Assembly: GCA_009691045.1 (NCBI GenBank)
Contig: SHWC01000008.1
Span: 1-62,761, forward strand
DNA: 62,761 nt
Direction of reading: 5' to 3'
From: Alphaproteobacteria bacterium
Lineage (GTDB): Bacteria > Pseudomonadota > Alphaproteobacteria > UBA828
Shown: piece by piece, positions 42,268-51,876 of the stretch
How positions within the stretch are numbered: the first letter of the stretch is position 1
Layout of the letters: every line of letters begins with the position of its first letter
Program-made: the position numbers and the translations under genes
The notes under the pieces: generated by a model
Seen by the model: only the letters and a program-made list of their open reading frames with translations
Databases searched by the model: none
Told to the model about the DNA's origin: nothing

Positions 42268-44568
42268 CTAGGCCCGCCGCGCGAACGCGAGAGCCCTTCG
42301 TGCGAAATGCAACAGCTGCTGGTCATTGATGACCTCGGTTTCCCACGCGGGGTTCGAGTCATGGTGGAACCTGTTGCCATAGTAGAGAAGGTCTCGCAGC
42401 TCCGTTATGTCCTGGGCAGCCAGGAGCTGACTGGCCGCGCCAAGCCTTTGCTGACAAGTATTGATGAAAGGGCCAAGCAAAGTGCCTGGAGAAAATGCCT
42501 CCGGATAGGCCACACGCATGAATGATTCCAGAATGGACCGCAAGGCTGCCGCGACTGCACGGTCATCAGCGGCGTTGCTGTTCTGTATATAGGCGGCAAC
42601 CGTCGCATGCCGCTTGTCATGCTCCGTGATTGAGTCCTGTCGTACATCCCAAACATTTAACGTCGAACCAGCTCCATCACGAGTGATCTTAATGGCGCTT
42701 CGCGTTGTTGTATCGGCACCGTCCCAAAGTGCGCAAAGAAATGGCTTCGAGTGGGAGAGAACAATCACCTGGCCCACCTTTGTAATTAGGCGCCGTATTT
42801 CCTGAATCGTGGTCAGTGAACGATGCTCGTCCAGACTGGTCATAGGGTCATCAATAACGACGGTCTTCTGTGCTAGCTGCCTATTGCGGTCGAGCGTGGC
42901 AAAGAAGAACGCGAGCGCCAATGTATTCCGGTCGCCTGAGCTGAGAGTGTTTCGGAAAGACGGCGCTCCTGCAGCTCCGGAGACAGACACCGAAACGTTG
43001 TTGATGAGAACGTTGTAGCTTGCCGCGGATCCCGCCCGCGTCTTCACCGACTCCATTCGGGCAAGCCGAAATCCTGCATTGAATTTGACCAGGTAATCGT
43101 TGATTGCCGCTTCGTAGGCCGGGAATACCTGCTGTCGGTAATGATCCAGTGCGACTCTGGCCTGTTCACGCAGCACTTCCGTGGCTGCCTTGGCGGCTAC
43201 CTCATCAAGATATGCCTGACATAGAGGGGCGATCGCCGCGCTACGGCGCGTCTCGACAGCGTGAAGTTTGGCGAGATCGGTGGTAAGCGCGGCCACATTC
43301 GCTACTGCCGCCCGTTCTTTCACGATTGCAATCGACTCGTTAGCACATTGCAGCGCGTCAGAAATTGCGGCGATGCTGACGCGAACCTCCTCAAAACCGG
43401 CATTTACGTTCCAAGCTTCGTCAGAGAGCCCGGCGAGATCGAGTGGAGCGGCTTGCTTTGCTCGGAGTGCTGTGAGTATCGCGTCTCGCGTTGCACTCCA
43501 GGCGCGGATGACTGCCGCCGTGTCGACCGAGATGTCCGGCATATCGGTGAAGGCCTTCCAGAACTCCCGGCGCTGTATCGCTACGCGGATGGCGCGTTCA
43601 AACGCCACCGGGATATCACCTCCGTGGTTCTCGATAACTGCTGCGACCTGATCGGTGATGGCCTGTTTGAGATTCTCATAGGCGTCGCTGAAATAGGCGC
43701 GATAGTGACCTATCACAGGTGATAGGCGAACGTCTTGGCTGCAGAAGGGGCAGACCTCATGTTCCGTGGCCGCCGACGCGGCGGCGATGCGATTGACCCC
43801 GTCGGCGACCCAATTCTCGCCTTTCGGCCCGAGTATCGCGAAATGCGCTTGCACTTTGGCAGCTGCTTCGGCTTCCAGCCCGGGCAGGTCGCGCCGCAGC
43901 AACGTGTCGATTGCAGCCATATCAAACGTGGGCAACGCCAGTGGCCCGAAAACTTGCTCCCTCTGGACCGTCTCAGCGGAGCGGGCGGCCGCAAGACCAC
44001 GCTCGGCTTCCCGAATCTTCTGAGCGATGTCGGGGTCAGCATTAAGCGCACAGAACGCTTCTACGCTTATTGCGCCACGTGCTGCGGCAGGAATCGCATC
44101 AGCGCGAGTCCGCAAGGCCCGATTGTGCTGTTCGATCGCGGTTACGCATGTCTGAAGCGATGCGTTCAGCGTGACGCCTTGGGCACCAAGAATTAGTTCA
44201 TGTAGGTTTTGACGATGCTCGGTCTCAATATAGATCCCCGAGCAAACGTTTTGGGTGACAAAAAAATCATCAAAGACCGCAATGCGAGGATCGGTTGATG
44301 ATCAAGCTCCGTTCTGGAAAACGACCGACTTAGGCGCGCCATCAACCTCCAAGACAACGTGAGGAGAGTGTGCCGCCCCCAATCGATGCCGCTCTGTGAT
44401 CAACAAGGAATCGCCATTGCCAAGGGATCGCAGGATTGCAGCCAAAGTAGTCTTACCCCGGCCATTCTCCGCGTAGATCACAGTCAGTTTTGTCAGGCGC
44501 AATTGTGCGCCGGCAGTGACCGAATCGAACTGGCCGACACTACGCAAAAGTTGAAATCGCTCGACCAT
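42268..44568 (-). pseudogene. AAA_13 (PrrC/RloC-related) ATPase interrupted by an in-frame TGA
   Basis: Read from the ATG at 44568, one frame runs to 42268 (about 766 codons) with a single TGA at 44302-44304. Before it lies the Walker A region (VIYAENGRGKTTLAAILRSL). After it, same frame, the text continues as SSTDPRIAVFDDFFVTQNVC. Later come CPFC (zinc-hook-like), the ABC signature LSSGDRNTLALAFFFATL, Walker B KTVVIDDPMTSLDEH, the H-loop VIVLSHSKPF and a C-terminal RFHHDSN motif. The parts are 44302-44568 and 42268-44301 (the second has no ATG near its 5' end; a TTG is at 44115). Family members include anticodon nucleases and uncharacterised ATPases. With Walker A cut off, neither part should work alone. 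A sequencing error or recoding is possible. Confidence 0.72.
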
Positions 44569-44987
44569 TACGTCGCCTCGCGCCACTTCAATCAAAATTC
44601 ACCGATAAAGGAATACGTTCGCCGGAAATCCCGCAATTTCTTGCCCATCTGGCGCTCCGGCGGTCTTTGATTCCTATCAGAAAGCGCGGCTGCGGCGCCA
44701 ATACCTCGATACTGAGGCCAGTTCTTGTGGTGTGTTTCTCCAGCCTCCCTCCGGAATTCCATCTGAGTTTGTGCGAGGGGAGGGGGGGAGGATACGCCTG
44801 GAGCTCTTGGCAATTTCTGGTTTTCCGTGCCCCACTTCCGGACTTTTGCGATCAAACGTTAGCCAGAGTATAGCCCGAGGGTCGCCCGAGTGCCGAGACC
44901 TGATGGGCCGCTTATGTGTCGATCATGGTTGCGCGAGGGGCCATTTCACCCACTCCCGTCCCCTTCCCCTCTCAAAGGACGACGGAG
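44569..44987. other. Gap between the AAA gene and purD, no gene seen
   Basis: 419 bases. Frames on either strand have no recognisable similarity. It contains a GAGGGGAGGG run at about 44776 and the CCCTTCCCCTC motif at 44961-44971. The upstream signals of the AAA gene should lie here, but no convincing promoter was found. Confidence 0.5.
44961..44971. repeat. CCCTTCCCCTC, inverted copy of the 42116 motif
   Basis: Exact reverse complement of GAGGGGAAGGG at 42116-42126. Together they bracket the AAA gene as an 11-bp inverted repeat, 17 bases before the purD stop. Confidence 0.5.
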
Positions 44988-46259
44988 TTATCGCTTCACC
45001 GCTCGCCACCCAATATCTCTCCGGCAAAATCCCTCCGGCCAATCGATCCGCGCCACCGCCGCATAGGCCGCGTCTTGGGCGGCTTTGACGGTGGCGCCCT
45101 TGCCGACCACGTTGAGCACGCGGCCGCCATCGGATAGAAGCGCGCCATCGTCGCGACGTTTGGTGCCGGCGTGGAAGATCGTGACGTTGGGAATTTGCGC
45201 GGCGGCGTCGAGCCCCCTGATCACCGTGCCCTTCTGATAGGCGCCGGGATAGCCGTTGCTCGCCAGCACGACGCAAAGCGCCGCCTCATCATGCCAACGC
45301 AGGCTCACATGCTTTAACGCGCCATCGCGCGCGGCGATCAGTGCGGGCAGAGGGTCGGACATCAAACGCGGCATCAGTACCTGGGTTTCCGGGTCGCCGA
45401 AGCGGCAATTGATTTCAAGGAGCTTCGGGCCGTCGCGCGTTACCATGATGCCGGCGAACAACACGCCCTTATAGGGCACGCCTGCCTCGGCCAGGCCATC
45501 GACCAGTGGTTGCGCGATGCGCGCGCGGATTTGATCCTTGAGTGTTTGGGTTCCGAGCGGGGCCGGTGAATAGGCGCCCATGCCGCCGGTGTTCGGGCCC
45601 TGATCGCCATCGAAGACGCGCTTATGATCTTGCGCGGCGTCGAGCTCTAGAAGCGTCGTGCCATCCGCGAGCGCGAAATAGCTGAGCTCCTCGCCCGCCA
45701 TGAATTCCTCGATCACGACCTCGCGCCCGGCCGCGCCGAGGCCGCCTGAAAGCATGCCCGAAGCGGCCGCTTTGGCCGCTTCTCTTGTTTCCGCGATGAT
45801 GACGCCCTTGCCGGCGGCGAGGCCATCGGCCTTGACCACGATCGGCGGGTTTTGCGCGTCGATGAAGCGTGACGCGGCGTCGAGGTCGGTGAAGCGGCCG
45901 AACGCGGCGGTTGGAATGTTGTGGCGCGCGCAGAGCTCTTTCATGAACGCCTTGGAGCCTTCGAGGCGCGCCGCGCTCTTATTCGGGCCGAAGGCGGCGA
46001 TGCCATTGGCTTCAAGGTGGTCGACAATGCCGGCGCAGAGCGGCGCCTCGGGCCCGACCATGACAAAGCCGATTCGCTCGTCTTTGCAGAATTGGGTGAT
46101 CCGCGCGAAATCCATCACGTCGAAGGGCAGGCAGGTGGCCTCTTCCGCGATGCCGGCATTGCCCGGCGCGGCATAGAGCTTGTCGACCAGAGGCGAGGCG
46201 GCGAGCGACCAGGCGAGGGCATGTTCCCGCCCGCCCGCGCCGAGCACGAGGACTTTCAT
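44988..46259 (-). CDS. purD: Phosphoribosylamine--glycine ligase
   Basis: 423 residues. MKVLVLGAGGREHALAW opens the protein. The ATP-grasp core has FGPNKSAARLEGSKAFMKEL, VVKADGLAAGKGVI, GEELSYFALADGTT, DGDQGPNTGGMGAYSPAP and LEINCRFGDPETQ. It makes GAR in purine synthesis. It is divergent from xseA, about 70 bases apart. Confidence 0.97.
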   Translation of the reverse strand: MKVLVLGAGGREHALAWSLAASPLVDKLYAAPGNAGIAEEATCLPFDVMDFARITQFCKDERIGFVMVGPEAPLCAGIVDHLEANGIAAFGPNKSAARLEGSKAFMKELCARHNIPTAAFGRFTDLDAASRFIDAQNPPIVVKADGLAAGKGVIIAETREAAKAAASGMLSGGLGAAGREVVIEEFMAGEELSYFALADGTTLLELDAAQDHKRVFDGDQGPNTGGMGAYSPAPLGTQTLKDQIRARIAQPLVDGLAEAGVPYKGVLFAGIMVTRDGPKLLEINCRFGDPETQVLMPRLMSDPLPALIAARDGALKHVSLRWHDEAALCVVLASNGYPGAYQKGTVIRGLDAAAQIPNVTIFHAGTKRRDDGALLSDGGRVLNVVGKGATVKAAQDAAYAAVARIDWPEGFCRRDIGWRAVKR

Positions 46260-46331
46260 GCGAGGCTAAATCCTTCAAAACCGCTATGCTGGCGCCTTTG
46301 TAACACAGGGCCAAGGCTTGGCAACGCCGCG

Positions 46332-47822
46332 ATGGACGAGACCGATCCCCTTCCCGAACCGAGCGCCAATGCCGGCGTTTATTCCGTCAGCGAGCTCTCG
46401 GTCGCGCTCAAGCGCGCGCTCGAAGAGGGCTTCGGCTTTGTGCGCGTGCGGGGCGAGATTTCGGGCTTCAAGCGCCATGCCTCGGGGCACCTTTATTTCG
46501 CGCTGAAGGATCAGGAGGCGGTGCTGGATGCCGTGTGCTGGCGCGGCGCGGCCGGGCGGCTCGGCCTTTCGCCGGAAGACGGCATGGAGGTGATCGCGTC
46601 TGGGCGCATCACTACTTATCCCGGCCGTTCGAAATATCAAATCGTGATCGATCGGTTGGAGCTCGCGGGCGTTGGCGCGCTCTTGAAACTATTGGAGGAG
46701 CGCAAGAAGAAGCTCGCCGCCGAAGGGCTGTTCGAGCCAGCGCGTAAAAAGCCGCTGCCCTATTTGCCCGAGGTGATCGGGGTGATCACCTCGCCGACCG
46801 GCGCGGTGATTCGCGATATCCTGCATCGCATCGCCGAGCGCTTTCCGCGTCATATTTTGGTCTGGCCGGTGTTGGTGCAGGGCGAGGGCGCGGCCGAGCA
46901 AATCGCGCGCGCGATCGACGGGTTCAATGCGCTGCCTGAGCGGGGCAAAATACCGCGCCCCGATCTGCTCATTGTTGCGCGCGGCGGCGGCAGTCTTGAA
47001 GACCTCTGGGCGTTCAATGAAGAGATCGTCGTGCGCGCGGCGGCTGCGAGCGGCATACCGCTCATTTCAGCGGTCGGCCATGAGACCGACACGACGCTGA
47101 TCGATTTTGCCGCCGATCGTCGCGCGCCGACGCCAAGTGCCGCGGCCGAAATGGCGGTGCCGGTGCGTGCCGATATTCAACGCGATGTGCTGGCGAGACA
47201 AGCGCGTGCGGTCGGCGCGTTCGACCGGCTGTTGCACGGCCGGCGCGAGCGCGTCTCAAGCCTCGCGCGCGGGCTCAATGTCGTGCCGGGTCTCGTGCAG
47301 CATGCCGGCCAGCGGCTCGACGATCGGGGCGACCGGTTGGAGAGCGCGTTGCATGCGCGCCTGCGCCGGCTCGATGCCAGGTTGTCGGCGACGCGCGTGC
47401 CGCACCCGCGTCATGTGCTCGCGGTCAAACGCGGGCGGTTTGACGCGGCGACCAAAGGGCTCGCGCGCGTGCACCCTGCGCTCGGGTTCACCCCGAGGTC
47501 GGAAGCTTTGGCGCGGCTCAGCGCGCAATTGCCGCGTTTGTTCGCGCTCAATGTCAAACGCCAAGAGGCGCGGCTTGAGCTCGCCTCGCGCTTGCTCGAA
47601 AGCCATTCCTATAAGGGCGTGTTGGCGCGCGGTTATGTCGTGGTGCGCGATGAGCATGGAAAACCAATTCGCGCGGCGGCCTCCATTCACGCGGGTGATG
47701 CGCTTGGGCTTGAATTTGCCGATGGCACAGTCGGCGCCAAAGCGACCGAAGGGCCTGCGCCCACACCGGCGCCCAAGCGCGCGCAAAAGGGTGGCGACGG
47801 CCGTCAGGGCTCGCTGCTCTGA
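46332..47822 (+). CDS. xseA: Exodeoxyribonuclease VII large subunit
   Basis: 496 residues from the ATG at 46332; a longer frame runs antisense to purD and is spurious. An OB-fold N-domain (FVRVRGEISGFKRHASGHLY, then FALKD) precedes the nuclease core (VIGVITSPTGAVIRDILHRI, RGGGSLEDLWAFNEE, SAVGHETDTTLIDFAADRRA) and a long helical region. GYVVVRD is typical of the C-terminus. It works with XseB (not in this window) in repair of single-stranded DNA. Confidence 0.95.
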   Translation: MDETDPLPEPSANAGVYSVSELSVALKRALEEGFGFVRVRGEISGFKRHASGHLYFALKDQEAVLDAVCWRGAAGRLGLSPEDGMEVIASGRITTYPGRSKYQIVIDRLELAGVGALLKLLEERKKKLAAEGLFEPARKKPLPYLPEVIGVITSPTGAVIRDILHRIAERFPRHILVWPVLVQGEGAAEQIARAIDGFNALPERGKIPRPDLLIVARGGGSLEDLWAFNEEIVVRAAAASGIPLISAVGHETDTTLIDFAADRRAPTPSAAAEMAVPVRADIQRDVLARQARAVGAFDRLLHGRRERVSSLARGLNVVPGLVQHAGQRLDDRGDRLESALHARLRRLDARLSATRVPHPRHVLAVKRGRFDAATKGLARVHPALGFTPRSEALARLSAQLPRLFALNVKRQEARLELASRLLESHSYKGVLARGYVVVRDEHGKPIRAAASIHAGDALGLEFADGTVGAKATEGPAPTPAPKRAQKGGDGRQGSLL

Positions 47823-47851
47823 TGAGAATAGACTGTGCCGTCATCCTCTGT

Positions 47852-47929
47852 CGTCATGCCCGGCCTTGAGCCGGGCATCCAGGCTCAACTCAAAGATTGG
47901 AGGGCCGGGTCAAGCCCGGCCATGACGAT
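47852..47929. repeat. Nested palindromic REP-like element (TCATGCCCGG family)
   Basis: The outer arms TCGTCATG and CATGACGA enclose two inner hairpins, GCCCGGC/GCCGGGC and GCCGGG/CCCGGC. It occupies the gap between convergent xseA and lpxL. The TGCCCGG...CATGACG layout is a common alphaproteobacterial intergenic repeat. Confidence 0.75.
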
Positions 47930-47970
47930 GAAAAAAAGATCCATCGCCCAGCGCCCGATTGAGGGCTGCA

Positions 47971-48852
47971 TCAATCCGGCCAGCGTTTGTGGACCCAGAG
48001 CCATTGCGCGGGTCGTTCGCGAATCCACACTTCAAGCATTTGGTTGATCTGCAGCATCACGGCCGTGACGTCGGCGCTACGATCGCCCGTGTGTACGAGT
48101 ACGAGTTTTGGAAAAATGGTGATCCGAAAGCGCGCGCCTTCAAGCCGCTCGACGCGCACCGGATTGACCGGCACGTCATATTTGAGCGCGAGTTCGGCGA
48201 GCGCGGGCGCGGTCATCGCGTCGCGACCAAAGAAGGGGACCGCGATGCCGTCGTTCATTTTCTGGTCGATCAGCATGGCGAGATGTTTGCCCTGCTTGAG
48301 CCAAACCAAGAGATTGCGGATGCTGGCCGGACCCTTGGGCACGCGATATTTCGCGACCGGGCCCCGGCAATAGCGAATCAGAAGATCGACGATCGGGTTG
48401 TTGGGCGCGCGATAGATCAACGCCACCGGAATGCCGCGCCCCTCGACCGCGAGCGCGCCGATTTCCCAATTGCCAACATGAGCGGAAAAGAAAATACCGC
48501 CCTTGCTTTCGGCCTTGGCGTCATCGAGATGCTCGATGCCCACCACCTCGGTGCGGCTATTCGCGCGGTAGGGCGCGAAGCGACCGAGATGCGGATATTC
48601 CGCCGTCACGCGGCCGAGATTGTCCCACATCGCGCGTAGTATTTCGCGGCGCTGCTTGGGCGTGAGGTCGGGCAGCGCCTGCGCCAAATTGCGCTTGGCG
48701 CGTTGGTGGACCGGGACAAGCGGCCCGAGGCCACGCGCGAGCCAGCCGCCGAACGCCGATGCCCAAGCGACCGGCAATAGGCGTAGGACCACGAACAGGC
48801 CCAGTGTCGCCATGCCTTCAAGCGTGTGTCTGACCGGCCGACGGCTAGCCAT
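47971..48852 (-). CDS. Lipid A biosynthesis acyltransferase (LpxL/HtrB family)
   Basis: 293 residues. The acyltransferase HX4E motif is in FFSAHVGNWEIGAL. One N-terminal membrane segment (about 14-35) anchors it. ALIYRAPNNPIVDLLI and MLIDQKMNDGIAVPFFGRDA are typical. It adds a secondary acyl chain to Kdo-lipid A. Last gene of the lipid A operon; its ATG overlaps the lpxK stop by 8 bases. Confidence 0.92.
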   Translation of the reverse strand: MASRRPVRHTLEGMATLGLFVVLRLLPVAWASAFGGWLARGLGPLVPVHQRAKRNLAQALPDLTPKQRREILRAMWDNLGRVTAEYPHLGRFAPYRANSRTEVVGIEHLDDAKAESKGGIFFSAHVGNWEIGALAVEGRGIPVALIYRAPNNPIVDLLIRYCRGPVAKYRVPKGPASIRNLLVWLKQGKHLAMLIDQKMNDGIAVPFFGRDAMTAPALAELALKYDVPVNPVRVERLEGARFRITIFPKLVLVHTGDRSADVTAVMLQINQMLEVWIRERPAQWLWVHKRWPD

Positions 48853-49855
48853 GATCGGTCGCCCTCTGGCGCGAGCGCTCGACCAGCGGCGCGATCAGAG
48901 CGCGCAGTGCCATCGGGTCGCGCCATTCGAGATCGACGCTCAAGACATCAACCATCAGACGCGCCTCGGGCGGCAGGCGCATATAATCTTTCGTCGTCGT
49001 CACGGGCTTATTGCCATGGTGGCTGGCCGCTTCGCACAGGCGCATGATTTCATCCGGCGTGTAGCGATGATGATCGGCAAAACCATGACGTTCAACAAGG
49101 ACCGCGCCTGTGGCCGTGAGCGTTTCGAAAAACTTAGCCGGTCGTCCTATGCCGGCAAAAGCGACAATCGGCTGATCGCGAAATCTCAAGGCTTCCGGTC
49201 CCGGGACGAGTTCCGCCGTGAAGACTGGTCGGGCGAATGTTTTTAGCCGGTCGGTTAGCCCGACACGGTCTGGGCCGATCATGACAATCGCATCGACGTG
49301 CGCCAGGCCGCGCGCCACCGGCTCGCGCAAGGGACCGGCCGGCAAGACCCGGCCATTGCCGAAGCCGAACCCGCCATCGATCACGACGAATGAGAGATCC
49401 TTGGTGAGCGAAGGGTTTTGCAAACCATCATCCATGATGACGAGACCCGCGCCACCGGCGGCGGCCGCGGCGGCGGCCGCGACCCGATCGGCCGAGCGCC
49501 AGGTCGGCGCCTCGGCCGCCAGCAACAAGGCTTCATCGCCAACGTCGTGCGCGGTGTGGCGCTCAGGGTCGACACGCAAGGGTTTTCCCGCCTGTCCGCC
49601 ATAGCCGCGCGTAAGAAAATGCGCGTTGCCGCCGAGCTCGCGCACGAGCCGGTTCAGCGCCAGCGCGGTCGGCGTTTTGCCGGCGCCGCCCGTGACGAGA
49701 TTGCCGACGCACATGATCGGGATCGCGGCGCGCGCCGGCTCGATCAACGCGCGACGCGCGGCGGCGACGCCGCGATAGATCAAGGCGAAGGGCGTGAGGG
49801 CCAGGGTGGCCGAGTGGTGCGCGCCACCTGGGCCCCAAAACTCAGGGGAGCGCAT
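48845..49855 (-). CDS. lpxK: Tetraacyldisaccharide 4'-kinase
   Basis: 336 residues from the ATG at 49855; the frame extends to 49993 but inside waaA and without similarity. MRSPEFWGPGGA and the Walker A PIMCVGNLVTGGAGKTPTAL are LpxK hallmarks. VIMDDGLQNPSL holds catalytic Asp residues. LTRGYGG is present. It phosphorylates the lipid A disaccharide. Overlaps waaA by 14 bases. Confidence 0.95.
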   Translation of the reverse strand: MRSPEFWGPGGAHHSATLALTPFALIYRGVAAARRALIEPARAAIPIMCVGNLVTGGAGKTPTALALNRLVRELGGNAHFLTRGYGGQAGKPLRVDPERHTAHDVGDEALLLAAEAPTWRSADRVAAAAAAAAGGAGLVIMDDGLQNPSLTKDLSFVVIDGGFGFGNGRVLPAGPLREPVARGLAHVDAIVMIGPDRVGLTDRLKTFARPVFTAELVPGPEALRFRDQPIVAFAGIGRPAKFFETLTATGAVLVERHGFADHHRYTPDEIMRLCEAASHHGNKPVTTTKDYMRLPPEARLMVDVLSVDLEWRDPMALRALIAPLVERSRQRATDHG

Positions 49856-51155
49856 GAGCCGTCTTCCTCGCGCCATTGTCTGGCCGCAGCAGTGGCCAGA
49901 TCTGCTCAAGCGTGCGGTCGAGCGCGCCGCCGAGCGAGGTCGCGATTCGTTGCGCCGCCGCGGCGCGCGCCGCGATTGTTTGAGGGTCGGCAAGCAAGCC
50001 TTCGATCGCGTCGGCTAGGGAGGCGGCGTCGCGCACCGTCATGAGCGCGCCACCGGCGCGGAGCGTGGATTGAAGTTCGGCGAAATTCTTCATGTCGGGC
50101 CCGGTTATCAACGCGCAATCGAGGCGCGCGGGTTCGAGCGCATTATGCCCGCCGACCGGGGTCAATGAGCCGCCTATAAAAACAATCGGCGCGAGCGCAT
50201 AGAACAGGCCGAGTTCGCCCAGCGAATCGGCCAAATAAATCGCCGTCTCGGGCGTGATCGGTTCGCCTCGGCTGCGCTGCGCGATCGTCAGACCCCTGGA
50301 TTTGGCGAAGCGGGCGATGGCGTCGCCGCGTTTTGGATGACGCGGTGCGATGATGGTGAGAATGGAGGGCCGACGCGCTGAGAGCCGATCATGAGCGTTG
50401 AGCGCGATGATCTCCTCGCCATCGTGCGTGCTGGAGGCCAGCCAAAGGGGGCGGTCGCCAATGTCGCTTTTGAGGGCGCGCAAGGCGCTTTCGTCATAAT
50501 CGAGTGGCGGGGCCTCGTATTTAAGATTGCCGATCGTATGAACGGTGGTTGCGCCGAGGACGCGATAACGCGAGGCGTCGTCTTCGGTCTGGGCCAAGAC
50601 AGCGCGGAACGAGGCAAGCATCGGGCGGATCAGTTTTGGAAAGTGGGCCCAATTTTTGGCCGAAGCCTCGGACATGCGACCATTGATGAGAACCATCGGC
50701 ACGCCATGCGCGGCGGTCTCGAACACGAGATTGGGCCACAATTCGGATTCAACCCAGAGCGCGATGTTGGGCCGCCAATGGGCTAGAAAGCGGCGCGTGG
50801 GTCCGAGCCGATCGATCGGTACATAGTGATGGATCGCATGCGGCGGCAGTCGGGCGGCGAGGAGCGCCGCCGAGGTCGGCGTGCCGCTCGTCACCAGCAC
50901 GCGCACATCGGGCCGCTCGCGCGCCAAGGCTGCGATGAGCGGCAGGAGCGTTATTGATTCGCCGACACTCGCGGCGTGGGCCCAAAGCAAGACACCACCG
51001 GGTCTGGCACGAGAGGGATGGCCGAGACGTTCCTTGAAGCGCGCGTGATCTTCTTTGCCCCGCGTGCGGCGGCGGGCGAGATAGAGGTTGATCGCAGGCC
51101 CGGCCAATTGGCTCACCGCGCGATAGAGCCCTGGCGTTACGAAATCGCCGATCAT
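49842..51155 (-). CDS. waaA: 3-deoxy-D-manno-octulosonic acid transferase
   Basis: 437 residues. The N-terminal membrane anchor is followed by LLWAHAASVGESITLLPLIA (catalytic Glu), VTSGTPTSAALLAARLP, ALWVESELWPNLVFET and GNLKYEAPPL. The C-terminal donor domain shows FIGGSLTPVGGHNALEPARL. It attaches Kdo to lipid IVA. Overlaps the DUF374 gene by four bases. Confidence 0.95.
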   Translation of the reverse strand: MIGDFVTPGLYRAVSQLAGPAINLYLARRRTRGKEDHARFKERLGHPSRARPGGVLLWAHAASVGESITLLPLIAALARERPDVRVLVTSGTPTSAALLAARLPPHAIHHYVPIDRLGPTRRFLAHWRPNIALWVESELWPNLVFETAAHGVPMVLINGRMSEASAKNWAHFPKLIRPMLASFRAVLAQTEDDASRYRVLGATTVHTIGNLKYEAPPLDYDESALRALKSDIGDRPLWLASSTHDGEEIIALNAHDRLSARRPSILTIIAPRHPKRGDAIARFAKSRGLTIAQRSRGEPITPETAIYLADSLGELGLFYALAPIVFIGGSLTPVGGHNALEPARLDCALITGPDMKNFAELQSTLRAGGALMTVRDAASLADAIEGLLADPQTIAARAAAAQRIATSLGGALDRTLEQIWPLLRPDNGARKTAHALP

Positions 51156-51874
51156 GCCTTGGCCTCGATCAGGGTTTCAGAATCAGGTTCGATCGGGGCA
51201 TGGCCCATCAGGCGATCGGCTTCCGCGCTCAACGCGTTCATGCGCCGCTCAAGCTCGCGCCGTAAAGTCTCGCGCGCCGCCGCATCGGCATCGCGCGGGA
51301 CGCTGAGCGGCTCGCCCCACAGGAACACGCCGCGCCCAAACGGCAGAGCGAGGATGAAGCGATCCCAAGAGCCAAGCACCCGCCGGCGCGCACATGAATA
51401 GGTCAGCGGCACGATCGGCGCGCCCGAGACGCTGGCCAAGGCAATCGCGCCCGGTTGCGCGCGCATGCGCGGGCCGCGCGGGCCATCCGGCGTAATGCCA
51501 ACATCATGGCCCGCTTCAAGGGCCTTCGCCATGGTGCGCAGCGCCGCGCTGCCGCCGCGCGATTTCGAGCCGCGCACTGTCTCAATGCCAAAATGCGCGA
51601 CCGTGCGCGCGATCAATTCGCCATCGCGGTGGGTCGAGATCAGCATCTTGATCGTTCGGCCGTTTGGCCACGGACATGGCGCCATCAAAATACGACCATG
51701 CCAGAACGCCAGAATGAACGGGCGTTTTTGTGCCAAAAGCAGGGCGATGTGCGCGCCGCCGCGTGTTTGCCACGAACCGCTATGGCGCACGAGCCGAATA
51801 TATTGAGCGGCGGACCAGCAAAGAAAGCCACGCATCGTCTCGCTGCGACCGATGCGCTTGATCAAACGGCGCAT
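51152..51874 (-). CDS. DUF374 lysophospholipid acyltransferase-like protein
   Basis: 240 residues. FILAFWHGRILMAPCPW, then RDGELIARTVAHFGIETVRG, DVGITPDGPRGPRM and SGAPIVPLTYSCARR fit the DUF374/LPLAT fold, with HGR in place of HX4D. The genes between msbA and waaA in alphaproteobacteria often encode this family; a role in lipid A or phospholipid acylation is inferred from that context. Confidence 0.88.
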   Translation of the reverse strand: MRRLIKRIGRSETMRGFLCWSAAQYIRLVRHSGSWQTRGGAHIALLLAQKRPFILAFWHGRILMAPCPWPNGRTIKMLISTHRDGELIARTVAHFGIETVRGSKSRGGSAALRTMAKALEAGHDVGITPDGPRGPRMRAQPGAIALASVSGAPIVPLTYSCARRRVLGSWDRFILALPFGRGVFLWGEPLSVPRDADAAARETLRRELERRMNALSAEADRLMGHAPIEPDSETLIEAKA

Positions 51875-51876
51875 GG

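Noticed and set aside
44302-44304. Reassignment of TGA to Trp or selenocysteine as explanation of the AAA_13 stop
   Set aside because: TGA ends many other genes in the window, and no SECIS-like hairpin was seen directly after the codon.
44592-44855. 87-codon frame upstream of the AAA gene
   Set aside because: No motif, biased composition, overlaps the GAGGGGAGGG run; no ribosome-binding site seen.
45921-46331. N-terminal extension of xseA
   Set aside because: Runs antisense to purD with no similarity; exonuclease VII homology begins just after the ATG at 46332.
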